64,000 nt of DNA from Rhodospirillaceae bacterium (GTDB lineage Bacteria > Pseudomonadota > Alphaproteobacteria > UBA8366), in NCBI GenBank assembly GCA_002716125.1, contig PAZH01000014.1, positions 45,539 to 109,538 on the forward strand, read 5' to 3'. Every line of letters begins with the position of its first letter. Position 1 is the stretch's first letter. Positions 44,147 through 53,093 of the stretch are shown piece after piece. The notes under the pieces are model-generated. The model was given only the letters and a program-made list of their open reading frames with translations, was not told the DNA's origin and ran no database searches. Position numbers and translations under genes: made by a program.

Positions 44147-45028
44147 CTATGCCGACGGCCGGTCCGCGATCTGCGTGCGATGCATGATGCGGCGCGAGCC
44201 CGCGTCGAACGAATCACGCCGATGCATAACGGTCCGGTTGTCCCAGAACACCAGGTCGCCGACCCGCCATTGATGATGCCAGGTGTGCTCTTCTCGCGTC
44301 GTGTAGGACCAAATCTCATCCAACAACGCCTCCGAATCTTCGACCGACATTCCCATGATGTAAGCGTTCAGGCGTCGCCCGAGATAAAGCACTTCACGGC
44401 CGCTCTCCGGATGCTTTCGGATAATGGGATGCACAGCGCCAACGGTCTGACTGACGTCCGATACTTCTTCGAATCCCTTGCGAAGATAGCCGCCGCTCGT
44501 CTTGCTGGCGTCGTGCTTAATCGACAGGCCTTCGATCCGCTTCCGGAGGTCGGCCGGCAGCGCATCCAGCGCTTTGTACATGTTGCAGAAGCCCGTATCG
44601 CCGCCGACAGGCGGCACTTCCTGCGCATAGAGCGCGCTCCCGAGGGGCGGATACTCCTGATAGTTCATATCCGTATGCCAGATCGCCTCGCCATCACCGA
44701 GGCTGCCGATCGGCACGCCGTTCTCCTTCACATTCGAGATCACCATGATCTCCGGCAGTCCGTCCACCGCCTGCAGACCGTTCTCTTGCGGGGGCGCCAT
44801 ATCGAGCTCGCCGAAGAGGCGGCTGAAGGCCACCATTTCCGCGTCACTGATCTCTTGGTCACGGAACAGCAGCACAAGGTTGTCTATCAGGGCTTGGCGG
44901 ATTTGGCGGTAGGTGACGTCATCCACGTTCGCCAGGTTCACGCCCTTGATCTCGGCGCCGACCGGGCCATCGATCGGCACGACTTCCAATGTGCCAAGCA
45001 TCGTCGCCTGCGCGGTTTCTGCATTCAT
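44147..45028 (-). CDS. TauD/TfdA-family 2-oxoglutarate-dependent dioxygenase
   Basis: A 293-residue Fe(II)/2-oxoglutarate dioxygenase. Iron ligands are H118 and D120 (IWHTDMNY) and H269 (MHRRDSF), and R284 (IMHRTQ) binds 2-oxoglutarate. The N-terminal GPVGAEIKGVNLA is typical. It lies 4 bases downstream of the IclR gene on the same strand, so expression is probably linked to that regulator. Similar to the TauD at 37358 but clearly a different paralogue. Confidence 0.92.
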   Translation of the reverse strand: MNAETAQATMLGTLEVVPIDGPVGAEIKGVNLANVDDVTYRQIRQALIDNLVLLFRDQEISDAEMVAFSRLFGELDMAPPQENGLQAVDGLPEIMVISNVKENGVPIGSLGDGEAIWHTDMNYQEYPPLGSALYAQEVPPVGGDTGFCNMYKALDALPADLRKRIEGLSIKHDASKTSGGYLRKGFEEVSDVSQTVGAVHPIIRKHPESGREVLYLGRRLNAYIMGMSVEDSEALLDEIWSYTTREEHTWHHQWRVGDLVFWDNRTVMHRRDSFDAGSRRIMHRTQIADRPSA

Positions 45029-45032
45029 CGTA

Positions 45033-45809
45033 CTATTCCTCGTTTTCGGTTGTCAGAGCGACGCCGATCCGAAGAGCGGCGGCATGTAGCGTTTCAACTT
45101 GTTCCAACGCAGCATCCGTGGAGAGACGCGCCACGGGAGCGTGGACGGCGAGGCCCGCAACAACGCGCGCCTCACGGTCGCGGATCGGCACGGCCAACCC
45201 CATCATTCCGGTCGTATTCTCTTGGTCGTTTAAAGCAAAGTCTTGACGGCGAATACGCTTCAATTCAGCCAGCAGGTCGCCCCGGTCGGTAATGGTCTTT
45301 TCCGTATAGCGCTTCAGCGGCAGGTTCGAGACAAGACGCTTTCGAGCGCGAGATTCCAAGGACGCCAGCAACATCTTGCCGATCCCGGTGCAATGCGGCG
45401 GCACTCGGCTGCCCGGCTGCAACTGCATCCGCAATGGCCAGGCGCATTCGACACGTTCTAGATACAGGACGTCGTTATTGTCGAGAATGCCGATATTGCA
45501 GGTCTCGCCAATTGTCTCGACCAGTTCCGTCAATATGGCGCGGACGGGGGCCTCATCGACGGCGCGTTCCAGAATGCGGCGTCCGAGGCGGCTCAAACGA
45601 GGGGCAACTGTATAGCCTTCACCCGACATGGATTTACAGAGCAAACCTTCGTCGACCAGTTGATGGACGATACGATGTACGGTTTGCTTCGGTAGGCCGA
45701 GCCACATGGCGAGCGCCCCAATGCTGACGGGGCCCGGCCGGTCAATCACCGTTTCCAGAACCAACACCGCCTTTCCAAGCGCCGAACCGATATGGCCGTC
45801 CCGTGGCAT
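45033..45809 (-). CDS. IclR-family transcriptional regulator
   Basis: A 258-residue regulator. An N-terminal winged helix-turn-helix (about 10-70; GALAMWLGLPKQTVHRIVHQ) is followed by the IclR ligand-binding domain (HCTGIGKMLLASLESRARKR, and FALNDQENTTGMMGLAVPIR). The start is at MPRDGHIG, after GGGAGAGGCAT; a longer N-terminus is possible but less likely. It precedes the TauD gene by 4 bases and probably controls it, with an aromatic or carboxylic acid as signal. Confidence 0.92.
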   Translation of the reverse strand: MPRDGHIGSALGKAVLVLETVIDRPGPVSIGALAMWLGLPKQTVHRIVHQLVDEGLLCKSMSGEGYTVAPRLSRLGRRILERAVDEAPVRAILTELVETIGETCNIGILDNNDVLYLERVECAWPLRMQLQPGSRVPPHCTGIGKMLLASLESRARKRLVSNLPLKRYTEKTITDRGDLLAELKRIRRQDFALNDQENTTGMMGLAVPIRDREARVVAGLAVHAPVARLSTDAALEQVETLHAAALRIGVALTTENEE

Positions 45810-45920
45810 ATGCCTCTCCCTTCGCAGGGCAGAAATACCATTTCCGAACGCAGAAACAACAATTAAAGGCAAAAACGGAACTATATCGTCCCATTTTTTA
45901 AATTTATGCAGATTATGTGG

Positions 45921-46472
45921 CTAAATATTCTTCCGCTGGATCGCTTTTCGCAGCCGTTCGATTTTTGCCGGCAGCGAATGGAGATGCGGATTCGCTTCCA
46001 ATGCGAGCTGATATGCCTTCACCGCGGCCGCTTCGTCACCGAGCGCTTCATAACAGAGTCCAAGTCCGGAAAGCGCGCCAAAGTGGCGTTTCTCCAACGC
46101 CAGTACCTGTTTGATATCGGCAATCGACTCTTCGTAACGGCCAAGCAGATAAAGAACCGTCGCCCGCTTGTTCCAGCCTTCCGCAAAATCGGCATTGTGC
46201 TTGACCAGTGCATCGAAACGCTCGAGCGCAACTTCGTAACGCTTCCCGCGCATCGCCAACAGGCCGTCATACATCAAAGCATTCGACTCTTCGTCGGCGG
46301 ACTCGGTCCAGATCGACCATATACCCGATTGTAAGTGCACGATCTCGCGGCTGTCTTCGCTGCGGTGAAGCCGTTCGAACAGCTCGACCAAACGGGCATC
46401 GCGCTGATCGGCCGTCGCCAAACCGGACAATGCGACGAGGCCGAACACCAAAGAGACTGCAAACCGCTTCAT
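45921..46472 (-). CDS. exported tetratricopeptide-repeat protein
   Basis: A 183-residue protein. A signal peptide (1-21, MKRFAVSLVFGLVALSGLAT-A) is followed by three to four TPR units (ALMYDGLLAMRGKRYEVALE, AEGWNKRATVLYLLGRYEES, GALSGLGLCYEALGDEAAAV). It probably acts as a periplasmic scaffold. It is divergent to the DUF2817-like gene, with about 90 bases between their starts. Confidence 0.85.
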   Translation of the reverse strand: MKRFAVSLVFGLVALSGLATADQRDARLVELFERLHRSEDSREIVHLQSGIWSIWTESADEESNALMYDGLLAMRGKRYEVALERFDALVKHNADFAEGWNKRATVLYLLGRYEESIADIKQVLALEKRHFGALSGLGLCYEALGDEAAAVKAYQLALEANPHLHSLPAKIERLRKAIQRKNI

Positions 46473-46563
46473 CGGATAAGCATGCCTCCCGAGGTAAATC
46501 GGCGCAAATCGGAATTGCCTTGATCAGGGAATTTCGCCATCTTGACCGTATGGCGGCGAGACA

Positions 46564-47514
46564 ATGACGGCGGCGCAAAACTTCACAACCGATCCGACGG
46601 ATGCACGACGGATGTTTCTGGCTGCATGCCTCGATGCGCGCCTCCCGGTCGCCTCCTTCGAAGCGCCCCGGACCGGCGAGATAGAACTGCCCGTTCATAT
46701 TGATATCGCGCAAGCAGGTAATAGCGACGCCCCGGCTGTGATCGTCATCTGCCCCGGGACAAGAATGGCGGAAGGCTTATGCGCCTCCGGCCTTCAGACA
46801 TCTTTGCTGAGAGCGGGACTCCAGATCGAGTTGCCAGCGTCAATCGGCCTGGTCATGGTGCATACCGTAATGCCGTCCGAGTTTCGCTCTGCGGAATGGG
46901 ACACATTGATCGAGAAAGACACCGTCGCGACAGAATGGGACGATTCATTGCTTGCCGCCGCGGAGTTCCGCTTTACGGAGGAACAGCGGAAAACGGCCCC
47001 GGCGACCCCGGAAGAAACCGAACGTCAAAGGTGGTGCAGGCATGTCTTATCGAACATCGCAGAGCGCTTCCTGTCGCGCGCCGGGCAACTGATCTTCCTC
47101 GATGTACATACTGGATCCGGTCCGTATGGCGAAGCAGAAGTCGTCTCGTGTCATATGCCGGGTTCGAGCGGAGAGCAACGTGCTCTCGACTTGTTCGGCG
47201 CCCGGGCGGCGGCGGACGGTGTTGCTCCCACAAATATCTTGGGTCCCGTCGCACAAGGTCTTGCGGCTTCGCTTCCCGACCGGGAGATCACGTCCGTCGT
47301 GGTGGAATTCGGCTGCTACTCGCTGACCACCGTTCTCGATTCGATGCTCAGCCGTCACGAAACGGCGATTGCCGGCGGCGGACGTTTCGACGGCTTGTTT
47401 TATCCTGAAGCCGACGATTGGCGGGAACTCGTCTGGGAAGCCGCCGCGGACGTCCTCAGACTTGGGTTCCGTTCCTTGGAGCACGACGAACTTCGCGCTT
47501 CCCCGGAAGCTTAG
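46564..47514 (+). CDS. DUF2817-like (M14 peptidase fold) protein with altered active site
   Basis: A 316-residue protein whose segment FLDVHTGSGPYGEAE matches the HTGLGPYG motif of DUF2817 carboxypeptidase-like proteins. The zinc motif GTHGVEG is GTRMAEG here, so the His ligand is missing, and the NPYGF...VDLNRNF region is VMPSEFRSAEWD, without the usual Arg and Asn residues. Catalysis as a zinc peptidase is therefore doubtful. It is soluble, and its stop abuts that of the convergent secreted protein. Confidence 0.75.
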   Translation: MTAAQNFTTDPTDARRMFLAACLDARLPVASFEAPRTGEIELPVHIDIAQAGNSDAPAVIVICPGTRMAEGLCASGLQTSLLRAGLQIELPASIGLVMVHTVMPSEFRSAEWDTLIEKDTVATEWDDSLLAAAEFRFTEEQRKTAPATPEETERQRWCRHVLSNIAERFLSRAGQLIFLDVHTGSGPYGEAEVVSCHMPGSSGEQRALDLFGARAAADGVAPTNILGPVAQGLAASLPDREITSVVVEFGCYSLTTVLDSMLSRHETAIAGGGRFDGLFYPEADDWRELVWEAAADVLRLGFRSLEHDELRASPEA

Positions 47515-48294
47515 TTAGACGCCGGCAAGCGACGCCCAGAACGTTTTATTCGTTTTCGAAAGCGAGCGATGATGCCAGTTGGAGAGGCAACGGCGCATCG
47601 TATGGCGCAAAGACATATCGGCCGCCTTACTGCAATTCCGATAGACTTCACTCATCCATGTCGTTGCCGCGCGATGCTTCTTCGCGCCGTCCGCCAGGAC
47701 TTGATCCCAAACCGTACGACGGTCCGCCGGCGCGAGAGGGCCTTTCCGCGGCAATCGATTTATCAGCCGATTGGCGAGATCCACCGCCTTGCGACGCGTA
47801 TCCGTCCCCTCGAAGAACCGGCGCGCTATCGCCCTGTCCGCACCGACGGCTTTCGAAAGTGCTGAATCTTCGACCGCGCCAATAGGGACGAGTGACGCGT
47901 TCTCCGACACCTGAACTGTCAATTTCGTAAAAGTGACCACGCCAAGCGCGGCTTCAGGGAACGACACTTCGATCGAGGTGTATTCCGGCGCTGGACGGAA
48001 CTGCAAGGAGGTCGTCGGCAGATCGATCCGTCGGCCGGCCGGGTCATGGCCAACAAGCCGAACGGTATCCGGCGCGGCCATCCGATACGCATCCGCCGGC
48101 GACGGCGAGCGATGGTCTTGCTGCAGACAGAAAGAAGAGAGGACGGCCCGACATGTGCCCGCCGCGCATTGCATCGGGACAGGGTCTGCTGTCGCGACAA
48201 GGCCAAGCGCCTGAGGTTGTCCAGCGGAAGCCGCTGACACCGACAACGCGCCCGTAAATGCGGCCGCTAAAATGGTATGCGTCAATCGCGCCAT
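47515..48294 (-). CDS. secreted protein of unknown function
   Basis: A 259-residue protein with a signal peptide (cleavage near ASAG-Q, residues 22-26). A beta-rich N-terminal half contains five Cys residues likely to form disulfides (MQCAAGTCRAVLSSFC). A basic, helical C-terminal half follows (WMSEVYRNCSKAADMSLRHT, with a CLSNWHHRSLSK motif). I do not recognise the family. It is single-copy and convergent with the DUF2817-like gene. Confidence 0.75.
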   Translation of the reverse strand: MARLTHTILAAAFTGALSVSAASAGQPQALGLVATADPVPMQCAAGTCRAVLSSFCLQQDHRSPSPADAYRMAAPDTVRLVGHDPAGRRIDLPTTSLQFRPAPEYTSIEVSFPEAALGVVTFTKLTVQVSENASLVPIGAVEDSALSKAVGADRAIARRFFEGTDTRRKAVDLANRLINRLPRKGPLAPADRRTVWDQVLADGAKKHRAATTWMSEVYRNCSKAADMSLRHTMRRCLSNWHHRSLSKTNKTFWASLAGV

Positions 48295-48452
48295 GTCGTG
48301 CCTCCTCGCGGGTTGTTTTGACCGTAAAACTTTAACAAAAAATCTTCCGTCTTTGGCGAAATTTTCTCTTGCATTCTATTTCGCCGAATTGCATATCGTC
48401 GCGTCCCGCAATAATGCGGGTCCACACGGGTTTATGGCGAGGGACCGGTGCC

Positions 48453-48890
48453 ATGGAAAATTCGAACTTCGCGCCTCTGAGCGATGTGGTGGTCGACGGA
48501 CCGGAATCGGAACCGGGTCACGAATATCTCTTACATCACCAAGGCGGCTTTTTTGCCGGTCGGCATCTCTTGGTCGACATCTGGGACGGTGAGAACCTAA
48601 GCAATATCGACGTCATTGACGCGGCCCTTCGCCGCGGCGCCGAGGAATCGGGTGCCACCTTGTTGCATGTCCATCTACATGAATTTTCAGAGAATGGCGG
48701 CATTTCCGGTGTGGCGGTTCTCGCGGAATCGCACATAAGCATCCATACCTGGCCGGAGTGGGGTTACGCCGCCGTTGACCTTTTCATGTGCGGAGAGACC
48801 GACCCAATGAAGGGCGCCGAAATCCTGCGCGAAGCCTTCAAGCCGGGCCGTCTGGAAATCTCCGATCACTATCGTGGCCGGATCCGCTAA
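48453..48890 (+). CDS. speD: S-adenosylmethionine decarboxylase proenzyme
   Basis: A 145-residue prokaryotic AdoMet decarboxylase, which supplies aminopropyl groups for spermidine. Self-cleavage would occur between E92 and S93 in AESHISIHTWPE, making the pyruvoyl group on the serine. The catalytic H98 and C113 (FMCGET) are also present. The start is the ATG of MENSNFAP, with GGGACCGGTGCC before it. It runs directly into speE with overlap of the stop and start codons. Confidence 0.95.
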   Translation: MENSNFAPLSDVVVDGPESEPGHEYLLHHQGGFFAGRHLLVDIWDGENLSNIDVIDAALRRGAEESGATLLHVHLHEFSENGGISGVAVLAESHISIHTWPEWGYAAVDLFMCGETDPMKGAEILREAFKPGRLEISDHYRGRIR

Positions 48891-49747
48891 TGGATTGGTT
48901 CGAGGAAACCCTTCATCCGGGATTTCACTCGCGTCTTGGGATCGACCGCGTCCTTCACGAAACCAAAACCGACCACCAGCACCTCATCATCTTCGATAAC
49001 GAAGAGTTCGGTCGTGTCCTGGCCCTCGACGGCGTGGTCCAAACGACCGAACGGGACGAATTCATCTACCATGAAATGCTCGCACACACGCCTATTTTGG
49101 CGCATGGGCGTGCCCGCAATGTCTTGATCGTCGGAGGCGGCGACGGTGGGATGTTGGAAGAAGTACTCAAGCACGACAGTGTCGAGACGGCCGTGCAGGT
49201 CGAGATCGACGACACGGTTGTCGAGCTCGCCAAGCAACATCTCCGGATGATCTGCGGCGATGCCTACGAAGATCCGCGCACTGAGTTGGTGATAGCCGAC
49301 GGCGTCGAATATGTGAATGAAACGGATCGCCGTTTCGACATTATCATCGTCGATTCCACCGACCCCATCGGCCCCGGCGAAGTCTTATTCGGACAGCGCT
49401 TCTATGGCGGATGCAAACAATGCCTTGCCGACGGCGGCATCCTCGTCACCCAGAACGGTGTCCCCTTCGTCCAAGGCGAGGAACTCAGCAATACCATGCA
49501 GATTTTCAAGGGTCTGTTCGCGGAAGCTGCCTGCTATCGCGCCGGCGTGCCCGCCTATATCGGCGGCGATATGACATTTGGTTGGGGCAGTGATACGCCC
49601 GGCTATGCCGATGTCGAGCTCGATACTTTATCCGCTCGCTTCAATGCCGCCGGGCTCAAGACCGACTACTATACGCCCAAGGTGCACAAGGGAGCCTTCG
49701 CCCTGCCGCCCTTCATCGCCCGGTTAATGGATAAAGCGCCGGATTAA
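48890..49747 (+). CDS. speE: spermidine synthase (polyamine aminopropyltransferase)
   Basis: A 285-residue enzyme transferring an aminopropyl group from decarboxylated AdoMet to putrescine. Signature segments are GVVQTTERDEFIYHEMLAH, VLIVGGGDGGMLEEVLKH, the acidic QVEIDDTVVELAK and IIVDSTDPIGPGEVLFGQRF. The start ATG overlaps the speD stop (TAATG), so the pair is translationally coupled, in agreement with the shared pathway. A longer N-terminal frame begins inside speD and is not used. Confidence 0.95.
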   Translation: MDWFEETLHPGFHSRLGIDRVLHETKTDHQHLIIFDNEEFGRVLALDGVVQTTERDEFIYHEMLAHTPILAHGRARNVLIVGGGDGGMLEEVLKHDSVETAVQVEIDDTVVELAKQHLRMICGDAYEDPRTELVIADGVEYVNETDRRFDIIIVDSTDPIGPGEVLFGQRFYGGCKQCLADGGILVTQNGVPFVQGEELSNTMQIFKGLFAEAACYRAGVPAYIGGDMTFGWGSDTPGYADVELDTLSARFNAAGLKTDYYTPKVHKGAFALPPFIARLMDKAPD

Positions 49748-50030
49748 CCAACGATATTGCGAACAACATCGACGCCAATCGTCAAGTTGGTCCAATCGGA
49801 TGCCAGTTTCGCCGTCGCTTTCAGCATTTCCTCTTTGCTGCGCGAGCCGGCTGCACCAAGTTCGGTCGACTCCAGAACAACGGTCTGGTAGGCCTGCTCG
49901 ATCGTCTTGGCATGTGGGTGTCGGGCCCGCCCCGGCCCTTGCCGCCACCGCCTTGCTTGTTCTTATTCCTCTTGTAAGGACTGGCTGAAAATCGCGGTTT
50001 AGAGGCGTTCGGAAACCGCCCGTATGACAT
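49744..50030 (-). pseudogene. small basic-tailed conserved protein, frameshifted
   Basis: Start ATG at 50030 (MSYGRFPNASKPRFSASPYK), preceded by GGAGAAACGAA, runs into a Lys/Gly-rich stretch (KNKQGGGGKGRGG). The natural continuation is in another frame: HPHAKTIEQAYQTVVLESTE, then KLASDWTNLTIGVDVVRNIV and a TAA. The total length is one base short of whole codons, so one base is missing near 49918-49932, inside a G/C run. This could be a sequencing error. The family is not named; its end overlaps speE by 4 bases. Confidence 0.65.
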
Positions 50031-50108
50031 TTCGTTTCTCCAGAACATCGGAACCTATTCGAAAAATATCTGCCCTTCGGTCATGCGGCCGAACCGCATA
50101 GCAGTACT

Positions 50109-50134
50109 ATTATACCCCATTAGTGTGGGTCAAA
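50109..50134 (-). promoter_or_regulatory. possible promoter for the small basic-tailed gene
   Basis: On the minus strand a perfect TATAAT (50114-50109) stands about 80 bases before the ATG at 50030. TTTGAC is upstream, but the spacing (14 bases) is short, so the -35 box may be elsewhere. Downstream the RNA would begin with a TTCGG-loop hairpin, ATGCGG/CCGCAT (50099-50083). Confidence 0.35.
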
Positions 50135-50147
50135 TACATTTACACGC

Positions 50148-51146
50148 CTAGTCATAATAGACGTGTTGTCCCGGCAGATCATCTTCAAGAAAGACGTTTA
50201 CGATCTCATCTAAATCCGTGTCCGCCTTGAAGCCCATCTCAAGGCCACGCGGTGTCTTGAAGGTGTTCGCCCAGCCATCGACGATTTCTTGAATGAACGG
50301 ATCATGTTCGAATGTGACCCGCGCCCGTGCCGAGTTACCGCCCGCACGAGACAGGGCTTGCAAGGACTCGGTTACCGAACCCGTAATTCCCGGTAGATTG
50401 ACGACGCGATGCGGCCCCCAAGCTTCCCCGTCCAAAACCTGCGCATGGCGGAAGGATTCGACGACCCGGCGCGGCGACAGCATCCACATTTTGCTTTCTT
50501 CCGTGACCGGGCAAACGGCAGCATGCCCCGCGAGCGGTTCCCGCAAAATGCTCGACGCCCAGGTCGATGCCGCTTTGTTGGGTCGACCGGGTCGCACGAC
50601 AATGGTCGGTAGCCGCAAGGCACGGCCGTCGATAAAGCCTTTGCGGCTGTAATCATCAATGAGGTACTCGCCAATCACTTTGGTCACGCCATACGTCGTC
50701 TGCGGGTTCGGCGTCACCGAATCATCGATAACGTCCGGCATGTCGCCGCCAAAGGCCGCAACGGAACTCGCGTAGACCACGCGCGGCGCGTGATCGAGGG
50801 CCCGGCATCGTTCCAGCGTGATGCGCGTACCGTCGAGATTGACCCGCATACCGAGATCGAAATCCTCTTCCGCCTGTGCGCTTACGACGGCGGCGAGATG
50901 AAAAACCGTGTCGGTATCGTCATCGATCAGCGCTTCGACGGCGGCTGCATCGCTGATCTCGCCCGTGACGACCGTCAAACGCGGGTCGTCGGGCAGCGGC
51001 GGATTGGGGGCGACCACATCGAACGCGGTAATGGCCGTGACTTCGGCCTTGTTGCCGTCCCGATCGATCAACTCCGGTGTGGCCAAGAGCGAATCGATGA
51101 GCTTACGGCCGATCATTCCCGTGCCACCCGTAACCACAACCTTCAT
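50148..51146 (-). CDS. denD: D-erythronate dehydrogenase family protein
   Basis: A 332-residue NAD-dependent extended SDR. It keeps VTGGTGMIGRKL (NAD motif), VFHLAAVVSAQAEEDFDLGM, VVYASSVAAFGG, YGVTKVIGEYLIDDYSRKG (Tyr-Lys pair) and FIDGRALRLPTIVVRPGRPN, which together are typical of DenD, the first enzyme of D-erythronate and D-threonate catabolism. The start is at MKVVVTGG; the longer frame upstream lies inside the neighbouring gene. Its ATG overlaps that gene's stop. It belongs to the sugar-acid gene block. Confidence 0.82.
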   Translation of the reverse strand: MKVVVTGGTGMIGRKLIDSLLATPELIDRDGNKAEVTAITAFDVVAPNPPLPDDPRLTVVTGEISDAAAVEALIDDDTDTVFHLAAVVSAQAEEDFDLGMRVNLDGTRITLERCRALDHAPRVVYASSVAAFGGDMPDVIDDSVTPNPQTTYGVTKVIGEYLIDDYSRKGFIDGRALRLPTIVVRPGRPNKAASTWASSILREPLAGHAAVCPVTEESKMWMLSPRRVVESFRHAQVLDGEAWGPHRVVNLPGITGSVTESLQALSRAGGNSARARVTFEHDPFIQEIVDGWANTFKTPRGLEMGFKADTDLDEIVNVFLEDDLPGQHVYYD

Positions 51147-52165
51147 GAGGCATCTCCCTGCTTGAGAAACTGCTCGTTCACGCAGTTCCGAATCGTCCCT
51201 TCGGTGAGATAATTGATCACCGTGCGTGCCGCTTTCTCGCGGCAGTCCCGCGCGCCGTCCGGGCTGTACCAGGCTGCGTGCGGCGTCACGATGACCCGAC
51301 CGACCGTCCATTCCTCACGATTTTTCAGGGCGGAAAACAGCGGATGTTTCGGATCCGGCGGCTCTTGTGGCAGGACGTCAAGCCCAGCCGCCGCGAGACG
51401 ATCGGCTTTCAAGGCCTCCGTAACCGCATCGACGTCCACAACTTCGCCGCGGGACGTGTTGATCAAGATCGCGTCCTTTTTCATGCAGGAAAGAGCCTGC
51501 CCGTTGATCATACCCCGGGTCTCGTCGGTCAACGGCGTGTGGACCGTGACGATATCCGATTCCCGGAGCAGCTCTTCCAGAGTCTCGCGCCGTTCGAACC
51601 CGACAGATTGATCGCCGCCGTCCGGAATATAGGGATCGTAGAACATCACATTCATGCCGAGGGCCTTGGCCCGAAGACCGGCGGCCGTCCCAATCCGCCC
51701 GCGACCGACAATGCCAAAGGTCGCACCCCGCGCCCGCCGCACGATTGGCGTGTCGATGGCCCGCCATTTTGCCACCGGCTCGTCGACCAGCGCCGTGTGA
51801 TGGCGCACGATGCCGCGTGTCAGCGACAACATCAAACCAATCGCATGATCGGCGACGTCCGTCGTGCCGTAATCCGGCACGTTGCAGGCGACGATGCCGC
51901 GCTTGCCCGCTTCCTCGATATCGATAACGTCGTAGCCAACGCCCATACGAATGACGATGCGCGCGTTCTTCGCCCGGTCCAACATATCCTTGTTGCAAGG
52001 CGTGCGGCCCCAGACCATCAGTCCGTCGGTCGCTTCCCAAACGTCGTTCGGGATATCATCCAACGTATTCGCCTGGTACACCCGGACTTCCGCACGGTCG
52101 CCCACAACCGCCTGTTCGTATTCCGCCGCGCCGTCGAACCGCGCGTCGGGCATGAGCATCAGCAT
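51143..52165 (-). CDS. D-2-hydroxyacid dehydrogenase, C-terminal-binding-protein type
   Basis: A 340-residue NAD-dependent D-isomer specific 2-hydroxyacid dehydrogenase. It has IVIRMGVGYDVIDIEEAGKR (substrate loop), FGIVGRGRIGTAAGLRAKAL (NAD motif GxGxxG), VTVHTPLTDETRGMIN, LINTSRGEVVDVDAV and AGLDVLPQEPP with the Arg/Glu/His triad, His in VTPHAAWYSPD. The overall form is that of bacterial CtBP-like proteins. Coupled to denD by overlapping codons. The substrate is probably a hydroxy acid of the sugar-acid route. Confidence 0.88.
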   Translation of the reverse strand: MLMLMPDARFDGAAEYEQAVVGDRAEVRVYQANTLDDIPNDVWEATDGLMVWGRTPCNKDMLDRAKNARIVIRMGVGYDVIDIEEAGKRGIVACNVPDYGTTDVADHAIGLMLSLTRGIVRHHTALVDEPVAKWRAIDTPIVRRARGATFGIVGRGRIGTAAGLRAKALGMNVMFYDPYIPDGGDQSVGFERRETLEELLRESDIVTVHTPLTDETRGMINGQALSCMKKDAILINTSRGEVVDVDAVTEALKADRLAAAGLDVLPQEPPDPKHPLFSALKNREEWTVGRVIVTPHAAWYSPDGARDCREKAARTVINYLTEGTIRNCVNEQFLKQGDAS

Positions 52166-52232
52166 TTTCTAGTTTCCTTCTTCTAAACCGCGGCGAGAGC
52201 ATCATCCCTCACCCGGCGATGGTCAAGACCGC

Positions 52233-52988
52233 CTATTTCGGCGGGATGAAGGCAGCGGACGTGCCACCATCGACGGGGATTGTCGTCCCGGTCACATAAG
52301 CCGCATCCTCACTCAGCAAGAACCGCACGACACGCACGATATCCTTCGGTTCCGCGACGCGGCCCACAGGTGACGGACCCGATGGCCGCCAGTTGCCCGA
52401 TCGATCCGCATTCTGCACCATCGGTGTATCGACCGTGCCAGGCGCGATTGCGTTGATCAGGATGCCGTCCTTCGCACATTCGGCACCAAGAACACGGGTC
52501 AATTGCGACACAGCGATTTTCGATGCGCCATAGGCCCCGCCATCGATTTTCGGCCGAAGCGCCGAGACCGACGACAGCATGACGATCCGCGCAAGTTCGC
52601 CCGCACCCGCCGCCGTCCGTAGAAAGGGAATAGCCTCTCTGGCGGAAAGCCATAGACCACGGACGTTGACGTCGAAGACCATATCGAAATCCTCAACAGC
52701 CATTTCCGCGAGCGGTGCCAGGCGGATCACGCCCGCGCTCGCGATGAGCGCATTGATTTTACCTGTCCGCCCGCCGATGTCGGACATGATGGATTTTACG
52801 GTCTCGGCGGATCGCACATCGCAGACGAACGGATGAAAGTTCTCGCTCGAAAATTCTTCCGTGATACGCCCGAGACCCTCTTCCGTTACGTCGAGGCCAT
52901 GAACGGTCCAGCCCTTATCGAGCAGGTCACGACACGCCTCTTCCCCAATCCCCGACGCCGCACCGGTGACAACGGCAATCTGGCTCAT
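52233..52988 (-). CDS. SDR-family oxidoreductase
   Basis: A 251-residue short-chain dehydrogenase. Motifs: TGAASGIGEEACRDL (TGxxxGIG), D at the end of strand 2 (VHGLDV), NALIASAGVIRLAP, catalytic Ser in VMLSSVSALRPK and the YGASK pair. The C-terminus TTIPVDGGTSAAF is standard. The start at MSQIAVV follows AAGGAGCATTTTG; an in-frame upstream start gives extra residues with no SDR match. It stands 68 bases before the D-hydroxyacid dehydrogenase on the same strand. Confidence 0.9.
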   Translation of the reverse strand: MSQIAVVTGAASGIGEEACRDLLDKGWTVHGLDVTEEGLGRITEEFSSENFHPFVCDVRSAETVKSIMSDIGGRTGKINALIASAGVIRLAPLAEMAVEDFDMVFDVNVRGLWLSAREAIPFLRTAAGAGELARIVMLSSVSALRPKIDGGAYGASKIAVSQLTRVLGAECAKDGILINAIAPGTVDTPMVQNADRSGNWRPSGPSPVGRVAEPKDIVRVVRFLLSEDAAYVTGTTIPVDGGTSAAFIPPK

Positions 52989-53093
52989 CAAAATGCTCCT
53001 TCCCGCGTAAGTTCCAGCAACTGAAATACGCGACCTGTCGGCATCGGCCAGTCGCAATATTTGATTCGACAAGGGACACGAAGGGAGACCGCC

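Noticed and set aside
44180-45292. 370-codon frame opposite TauD and IclR genes
   Set aside because: Spans two genes on the other strand and has Arg/His-rich, motif-free sequence.
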